From positions 1 to 10,337 of the forward strand of contig JACMPN010000510.1 in the NCBI GenBank assembly GCA_014377495.1: a DNA stretch of 10,337 bases, read 5' to 3'. This stretch comes from Candidatus Sericytochromatia bacterium (lineage in GTDB: Bacteria > Cyanobacteriota > Sericytochromatia > JACMPN01). The notes beneath the pieces are model-generated. The model was not told the DNA's origin. It did not search any database and worked only from the letters and a program-made list of their open reading frames with translations. A program made the translations under genes and the position numbers. Positions 6,293-10,337 of this stretch are shown one piece after another. How positions within the stretch are numbered: position 1 is the first letter of the stretch; each line of letters begins with the position of its first letter.

Positions 6293-7503
6293 CGGCTGGG
6301 TGGTTCGCCCTGAACCGGCTCAGGGGGCGATGGCTCCGTGGCCTGGTGCCTGGGGGTGTGGAAGGCATCGCCGATGGCGGCCCTGCCCGTCAGGCCGAAG
6401 TCCGTCAGGGCCAGAATGACCATCTCGCCGGCCCCCGTGTTTTGGGACTGGTGCGTCGCCCAGCGGGGCACAAAGGCGATATCGCCAGCCTGCACGGGGA
6501 TGGTCCGGTCATCGATGATCACCTGACCCGTGCCCTGGACGATGTAAAACACCGTCTCATGGGCATGCCGGTGGTTTTCGTTGTATTTGCCGGCCGGGAT
6601 CCGCACGATGCGGGGATCGATCACCTCCGCTGCAAAGGGCACCCGCTCGACGCTGAACTGGATGTTCAGCCGTTCGTTGGTGTTCTGATACATCGGCTGG
6701 CCGTGCTCACTCAGCCGGTGGGACAAGGGTGCATCGGCAGGCAAATCGGCTGCCAGTGACTGTCGGGCATGGATGCGGTCGAACACCTGGGCCACCCGGC
6801 GGTGCTGCAGGGTCTCATAGAGGGCGTCGAAAAAGCCGTGGCGCAGGTCCAGGGCCCGGTTCATGGCGAGCATGCAGGTCTCGGACCAGCCCGGCGCGTC
6901 GGCATAGGAGACCATCAGTTGCTCGATCGTCTCGGCATGCGCATCGTCACTGGCCATGTGCAGGCGGAAAAAGGTCAGATCTGCTTCCGGGATGCCGGCT
7001 TGGGTCAACCCCGCCACGAAGTCGCCATACAGGCGGGCGATGATCCCCTCGGTGCCCAGGGACAGGAATGCGGCCCCGGCGGCCCCGTCGGCCTGCAGGC
7101 AGTGACTGAGGTATGACTGGACGAAATACCGCGTCGAGTCGGCGTAGACGATCGTCTCCGGCTCGATCTCCAGCGCATCCACAAGAAAGCGCCGGAAGAT
7201 TGCCGCATGGCGGGTTTCGGGGGCCGCACCGCCGCCTTCCTCCCAGAGGTTTTCCGAGAGCCGGGCCCGGAAAAGATCGCTCTCGCAATTGGCCATCAGA
7301 CCGGCCAGGCACCGGGTGAAGTTCCGGGAATAGTGATCGTACTGGCCAAACAGGTAGTAAAAGTCCGCTTTGGTCAAATGGCCCGCCCGGCAGGCCTGCA
7401 GGAGGCGGCTGTCCCAGATCGGATGAGCCGCCTGGCGGGCCCTGAGGCGGACCAGGGTATCCTGCGGGGCCTCCGGCAGTTGGGCTTGCGACGACACGCC
7501 CAT
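6289..7503 (-). CDS. Heme-oxygenase-like di-iron oxidase fused to a C-terminal cupin
   Basis: This 404-residue two-domain protein has an all-helical domain at about 15-245 that resembles the iron-containing redox enzyme (HDO, Haem_oxygenas_2) group, whose members include UndA, BesC and CADD. Candidate iron ligands are Glu88/Glu89, His99, Glu152, His182, Asp186/Asp187 and His189 (HMASDDAHAE). Residues about 285-370 form a cupin: motif 1 carries HRHAHE (His311, His313, Glu316) and motif 2 reads GDIAFVPRWATHQSQN (340-355) with His351, matching G-x5-P-x-G-x2-H-x3-N except that Trp replaces the second Gly. Both domains look metal-competent. No signal peptide, so cytosolic. The start follows the GH43 stop by 2 nt with only a weak AGGG; GTG at 7497 is an alternative. 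Substrate and product are unknown. Confidence 0.75.
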   Translation of the reverse strand: MGVSSQAQLPEAPQDTLVRLRARQAAHPIWDSRLLQACRAGHLTKADFYYLFGQYDHYSRNFTRCLAGLMANCESDLFRARLSENLWEEGGGAAPETRHAAIFRRFLVDALEIEPETIVYADSTRYFVQSYLSHCLQADGAAGAAFLSLGTEGIIARLYGDFVAGLTQAGIPEADLTFFRLHMASDDAHAETIEQLMVSYADAPGWSETCMLAMNRALDLRHGFFDALYETLQHRRVAQVFDRIHARQSLAADLPADAPLSHRLSEHGQPMYQNTNERLNIQFSVERVPFAAEVIDPRIVRIPAGKYNENHRHAHETVFYIVQGTGQVIIDDRTIPVQAGDIAFVPRWATHQSQNTGAGEMVILALTDFGLTGRAAIGDAFHTPRHQATEPSPPEPVQGEPPSR

Positions 7504-7505
7504 CC

Positions 7506-8573
7506 CTAAAGTGCCGGCAGCGCCTGGGCACGGTCGGACGGGACGCCGCCCTCGATGACCGGCCAGCCGCCCTGATAGTTCAGGCGGTCGATCAGCATCG
7601 GCCGACGGACGTCCTTGGTGCCGGGGTTGAAGCGGTCCTGGGCGTCGATGGCATGATAGACGATCCAATCCTGCCCCTTGGCGTCGGTGACAACGGCGTT
7701 ATGACCGGGGCCCAGCCAGCGTGTGCCGCCGGCGAGGATGGCACTCGAGCTCTTGCCGGTGGCGTCGGCCAGTTTGACGAAGGGACCCGTGGGTGACTTC
7801 GAACGGGCGGTCAGTACGGCGTAGTGGGGCTCGTCCTTGCAGCAGTTGTCGCCGGAATAGAACAGGTAATAGTAGCCCTGCCGGTAGACGACCCAGGCAC
7901 CTTCCACGAGGTTTTCGTAGGGCGCCTTGCTCGGCTGGATGACCTCGGTCGGCTTGCTGCCCGGGGCAAACTGGAGGCCGTTGGCGGAAAGCTCCTGGAC
8001 CCGGATCGGACCGAAACCGGAGCCCCAATAGAGATAATGCTTGCTGCTGTTCGGATCGTCGAAGGGAAACGAGTCGATCTCACGGAACCCGGGGCCAGTG
8101 GTCAGCGGGGCATTCGTGCTGACGAACGGTCCGGCCGGCGAGCGGGAAGTGGCCACACCCAGGGAGAGCCCGGTGCGCTCGTTGCGCTCGGCCGAGAAAT
8201 GCATGATGAACCGGCCGCCGGCCTCCACCACGTGCGGGGCCCAGAAGTTCTGGGTCTGCGAAGCCCACTGTGGCTTGACGGGCATCACGTCCGGCAGCGT
8301 CTCCCAATGCACGAGGTCCTTGGAGCGGGCGGCCTGGATGTTTTCGGTGTGCTTGGGGGTCACCGTCTGGGTGGCGTAAGCGTAGTACCAGCCATCCGAG
8401 GCCCGCAAAATCATCGGGTCGGCAAAGTCCGTGGATAGGACGGGGTTCGTGAAGGTCGGGCCCGTGTTGGCGGCATTGACCCGCACCTGCGCCTGGGAGC
8501 TGCGCATGTCCGCACAGGCGAAGAGACCACAACCGGCGATCAGAATGGCGGTAAAGACATGACGCTTGGTCAT
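7506..8573 (-). CDS. Glycoside hydrolase family 43 lipoprotein (arabinan/xylan type)
   Basis: This 355-residue exported glycosidase of the five-bladed beta-propeller fold is most like arabinanases and related GH43 enzymes, which cleave arabinose- or xylose-containing polysaccharides with inversion. The visible catalytic set is Asp52 (ADPMIL, base), Asp167 (REIDSF, pKa modulator) and Glu224 (LVEGAW, acid); the GHN at 290-292 is also typical. The N-terminus is a short signal with two possible lipoboxes, IAGC (Cys15) and LFAC (Cys20); Cys20 gives a better hydrophobic length. AGGA lies 8 nt before ATG 8573. It leads an operon with the oxidase-cupin gene. The exact substrate is not readable from sequence. 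A palindrome sits at its promoter, so substrate-dependent repression is plausible. Confidence 0.88.
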   Translation of the reverse strand: MTKRHVFTAILIAGCGLFACADMRSSQAQVRVNAANTGPTFTNPVLSTDFADPMILRASDGWYYAYATQTVTPKHTENIQAARSKDLVHWETLPDVMPVKPQWASQTQNFWAPHVVEAGGRFIMHFSAERNERTGLSLGVATSRSPAGPFVSTNAPLTTGPGFREIDSFPFDDPNSSKHYLYWGSGFGPIRVQELSANGLQFAPGSKPTEVIQPSKAPYENLVEGAWVVYRQGYYYLFYSGDNCCKDEPHYAVLTARSKSPTGPFVKLADATGKSSSAILAGGTRWLGPGHNAVVTDAKGQDWIVYHAIDAQDRFNPGTKDVRRPMLIDRLNYQGGWPVIEGGVPSDRAQALPAL

Positions 8574-8607
8574 CGAGTCATCCTACGATCGGCACAGTGG
8601 GCAACAC

Positions 8608-8622
8608 GTGACACTTTGTCAC
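8608..8622. promoter_or_regulatory. Operator-like palindrome GTGACA-N3-TGTCAC
   Basis: Perfect 6-bp arms flank a 3-bp centre. It lies 35 bp before the GH43 start and just downstream of a candidate -10 box, the usual place for a repressor site. The regulator is not in the window. Confidence 0.5.
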
Positions 8623-8628
8623 CTGGTT

Positions 8629-8658
8629 ATCCTAGCATGAAGCCGGGGGGCAGATCAA
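8629..8658 (-). promoter_or_regulatory. Candidate promoter of the GH43-oxidase operon
   Basis: On the minus strand TTGATC (8653-8658) and TAGGAT (8629-8634) are separated by 18 bp, 4 of 6 matches to each box. The predicted start falls next to the palindrome at 8608-8622. The -35 box overlaps the stop of the amine oxidase pseudogene. Confidence 0.35.
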
Positions 8659-9289
8659 CCGTCGAGATTGCTTATCCGCTTCGCCTCCCGCAGGCCCGAA
8701 AGATAAGCGCCGTGCACCGTTGCAGGGTCGTTGACGGAGGTTGCCTCGCCAGCGAAAAACAGTTGGGCGGCGTTGGGTTCCGCTTGGGGAATTCGGCCCA
8801 CCGGCCTTTTTCTAAAGGAGACAAAGGCCAGGACCCCGGCCGTTTTGTCCCAGAACGGCTGGTCTTAGCGGAGGTAGACCTTGTCGAGCCCGCCCATGCC
8901 CAAGTGCTGGATGGCGGCCAGTCTGCGGGCCGGCAGCGCTGGCGTGAAGGTGATGGCGCCTTTTTTGAGGACGCCCAGCGGCAGAGTGATCATGGCCCGG
9001 TTGGCGGTGTGAACCTTGCTGCCGGCGGTGACGGGTACGCCGGCAGGTAGCGTGGTCACGGCCGTGACGGGCTGCCCAGGCGGACGTCGTTCCCTGTGGC
9101 CAGCCTTGTCGTCACAAGGTATGGCTTGTCTTGACCCGTCCCCCGATCCGGCCGCGCCCGGCGAGCCCGATGACCGCACAGCCGTCGGCACGCAGGGCAG
9201 GTGCGGCCGCCAGGCCCGCCATCCCGGCGCCAATGACGAGCCAGGGTTCCGGTCAGGGCGATTCCGATCAACGTGGTCGGCCGGGGCAT
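8655..9289 (-). pseudogene. Flavin-containing amine oxidase, heavily decayed
   Basis: Remnants of an FAD-dependent amine oxidase appear in order but in different frames. ATG 9289 follows GAGG. At 9249-9121 one frame reads WLVIGAGMAGLAAA, the dinucleotide-binding motif, then GRIGGRVKT. At about 9115-9071 another frame reads LATGNDVRLGSP. From about 9077 to 8655 a third frame gives MITLPLGVLKKGAITF, LGMGGLDKVYLR, an in-frame TAA (8865-8867) where Phe is expected, DQPFWD, then LFFAGEATS and TVHGAYLSG, the conserved C-terminal FAD contact. Family members have about 430-450 residues; only about 210 codons remain, so two internal blocks are lost (after GGRVKT and after FWD). The Glu usually found before the GGR motif is Gly. 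The original role, oxidation of an amine or polyamine, is lost. Confidence 0.85.
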
Positions 9290-9307
9290 CGCAACCTCGC
9301 AAGGCTC

Positions 9308-9319
9308 AGTATCGATACT
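9308..9319. promoter_or_regulatory. 12-bp perfect palindrome AGTATCGATACT
   Basis: It lies 19 bp before the start of the amine oxidase pseudogene, overlapping a weak promoter-like pair on the minus strand (TTGGTC 9338-9343, 17 bp, TAGTAT 9315-9320). It may be the old operator of that gene. Short palindromes also arise by chance. Confidence 0.3.
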
Positions 9320-9361
9320 AGTCAAGATTGAGCCGATGACCAAGTGCATTCAAGCAACCCC

Positions 9362-9721
9362 TTAGTCGACGAATTTCCACGTCGGAGGCCGCCCCGGCCG
9401 TTCCTCGATGACAAGTCCGGGCAGCGACTGCAGGCCGCTGCGGATCGTGTCGGCCAACTGCCAGATCCGCAGGCGGCGGGCTTCCTGCCAGAACTCGATG
9501 ACCTCGTCGAGGATGAGTTCGAGGTCACCGGGGCCTGCCTGCCGGGCCATGCCCTTGAATGCCTGCGCCATGTCGACCTGATCGTGGCGACGGGCGGCCT
9601 CATTCAGTTCCTTCAGGACTTTGACGAAAAGGGGGAAGACCTCGGGGCCTGGCTCAGAAATGGGACGCCTTCCGTTCCGCCAGCCCGACATCATCGCCGA
9701 CTGGCCCATCGCTCGTGTCAC
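9362..9721 (-). CDS. CysS/YqeB C-terminal-domain-like small protein, possibly a gene remnant
   Basis: This is a helical protein of 119 residues (GTG start at 9721). From about residue 78, EARRLRIWQLADTIRSGLQ, then GLVIEERP and a Trp near the end (PPTWKF), match the pattern at the C-terminus of cysteinyl-tRNA synthetase (R-x-A-D-x-I-R-x2-L, G-I-V-x-E-D, W). The preceding helices (about 30-75) could match the DALR anticodon-binding helices. No HIGH or KMSKS catalytic part is present, so it cannot charge tRNA. No start candidate (GTG 9721, ATG 9709, ATG 9694) has a good ribosome binding site, and both neighbours are pseudogenes, so this may be a leftover 3' part. Alternatively it is a free-standing domain protein, which exists in the CysS/YqeB C-terminal family. 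Confidence 0.5.
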   Translation of the reverse strand: MTRAMGQSAMMSGWRNGRRPISEPGPEVFPLFVKVLKELNEAARRHDQVDMAQAFKGMARQAGPGDLELILDEVIEFWQEARRLRIWQLADTIRSGLQSLPGLVIEERPGRPPTWKFVD

Positions 9722-9753
9722 GAACTTGTTGGGCGCAGGACGCCCGAAAGCAC

Positions 9754-9783
9754 TCGATCCGGTACTTTACAGCACCGGATCGA
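9754..9783. terminator. 10-bp perfect hairpin, possible decayed terminator
   Basis: TCGATCCGGT (9754-9763) and ACCGGATCGA (9774-9783) flank a 10-nt loop. It lies about 50 bp after the stop of the DUF898-like pseudogene and 33 bp before the GTG of the next gene. No U-tract follows on the minus strand, so a working terminator is uncertain. Confidence 0.4.
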
Positions 9784-9834
9784 TAGAATCATGCCGCCGG
9801 CGGGACTTGGGCCCCGGCGAACCCGGACGGTTGG

Positions 9835-10335
9835 TCAGACCGGCACGGAGCTGGCCTTGACCGGCTGTGTTTCCGGGAAGAATTCGGTGTTCCTGATCTG
9901 GAACTCCAAGAGGTTCTTCCGGGCCCAGGCGTCATAGATCATCAACGTGATGGCATGGAGCATTCCCCACTTCAGCCCGATGAGGCAGAGGGCGCCCCCA
10001 GTGCCGGGGAAATCCGGGGTGCAGGTCTCGCCGCCGATGGTGAGCTTGGTTTTACTGGCATGGAACTTCGTTAGCTTCACGTCCAACTAATAGCCGTAGA
10101 ACCGGAAAGTGATTACCGTCAGCACGAGGCCGAGAATCACTTCCTTGAGGGGCGGCAGGCCCTGACCGATATACCGTGGCGGACGGCACATGCATCGCAG
10201 CCATCGGCCACGACGCCTTGGACCGCACGGGGCACAGCAGGGCGATGGCTCGATGGTGCCGGGCTTGTAAAACGGCCCCTTTTGATTGCGGCATATCCCG
10301 TCGGGAGAGGTGGCCGCAGTGTACTCGTCGCGGTG
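9835..10335 (-). pseudogene. DUF898/YjgN-like membrane protein, interrupted by a nonsense codon
   Basis: One minus-strand frame runs from the window edge to 9835 with a single stop, TAG at 10089-10087. Before it is LKEVILGLVLTVITFRFYGY, a membrane helix; after it LDVKLTKFHASKTKLTIGG, then FPGTGGALCLIGLKWG and a second helix region ending LEFQIRNTEFF. In DUF898/YjgN-like proteins the helix usually ends in YGxW followed by a charged arginine/lysine segment, so the TAG probably replaced a TGG Trp codon. Upstream, CCAPCG in this frame and VVADGCDACA in another resemble the two halves of a zinc ribbon, which suggests a frameshift near 10200 as well. The true start is unclear and may lie near 10290 or outside. 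A re-initiated 83-residue product from TTG 10086 is possible but has no clear ribosome binding site. Confidence 0.55.
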
Positions 10336-10337
10336 CA

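Noticed and set aside
7504..7668. Upstream extension of the oxidase-cupin gene into the GH43 gene
   Set aside because: The added 55 residues are Pro/Arg-rich and read inside the GH43 coding region in another frame; the HDO domain begins after 7503.
1..10337. CRISPR array, tRNA, rRNA, insertion sequence or attachment site
   Set aside because: I found no regularly spaced direct repeats, no tRNA cloverleaf, no rRNA core sequence, no transposase or integrase reading frame, and no flanking terminal repeats.

Overview
This is a GC-rich bacterial chromosome window, most likely from a Gram-negative proteobacterium. The support is AGG/GGAG-type ribosome binding sites, intrinsic terminators, two proteins with lipoprotein signal peptides and two with Sec-type signals. 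The genus cannot be set from the sequence. There is no phage gene, transposase, CRISPR array, tRNA or rRNA that I can support.

Layout. 1-75 is the tail of an unrecognised plus-strand gene, followed by a strong intrinsic terminator. 76-418 has no convincing gene, only a possible coding relic on the minus strand. 419-1814 is a two-gene operon: a short-chain dehydrogenase and a DoxX-like membrane protein. It converges with, and overlaps by 4 bp, a secreted HExxH protein with a helical repeat C-terminus (3319-1811, minus). That gene diverges from a secreted SGNH/GDSL esterase-like protein (3408-4535). A bidirectional terminator separates the esterase from a minus-strand lipoprotein of unknown function (5625-4624). 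The 268-bp gap after it holds the lipoprotein promoter and a long imperfect hairpin. A small hemerythrin-like protein lacking most metal ligands follows (5894-6292). It converges, again with a 4-bp overlap, on a minus-strand operon: a GH43 glycosidase lipoprotein (8573-7506), then a heme-oxygenase-like di-iron oxidase fused to a cupin (7503-6289).

8655-10337 is a zone of gene decay, all on the minus strand. It holds a flavin amine oxidase pseudogene with two large deletions, frameshifts and a nonsense codon; a small ORF that looks like the free-standing C-terminal domain of cysteinyl-tRNA synthetase; and a DUF898/YjgN-like membrane protein gene with an in-frame stop where Trp is expected.

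Functional theme. Several products act outside the cytoplasm (HExxH protein, SGNH esterase, unknown lipoprotein, GH43), and two are built on metal-binding folds (hemerythrin-like, di-iron oxidase-cupin). The most unusual coding arrangement is the oxidase-cupin fusion placed 2 nt after the GH43 gene. The most unusual non-coding element is the 53-bp hairpin at 5761-5813.
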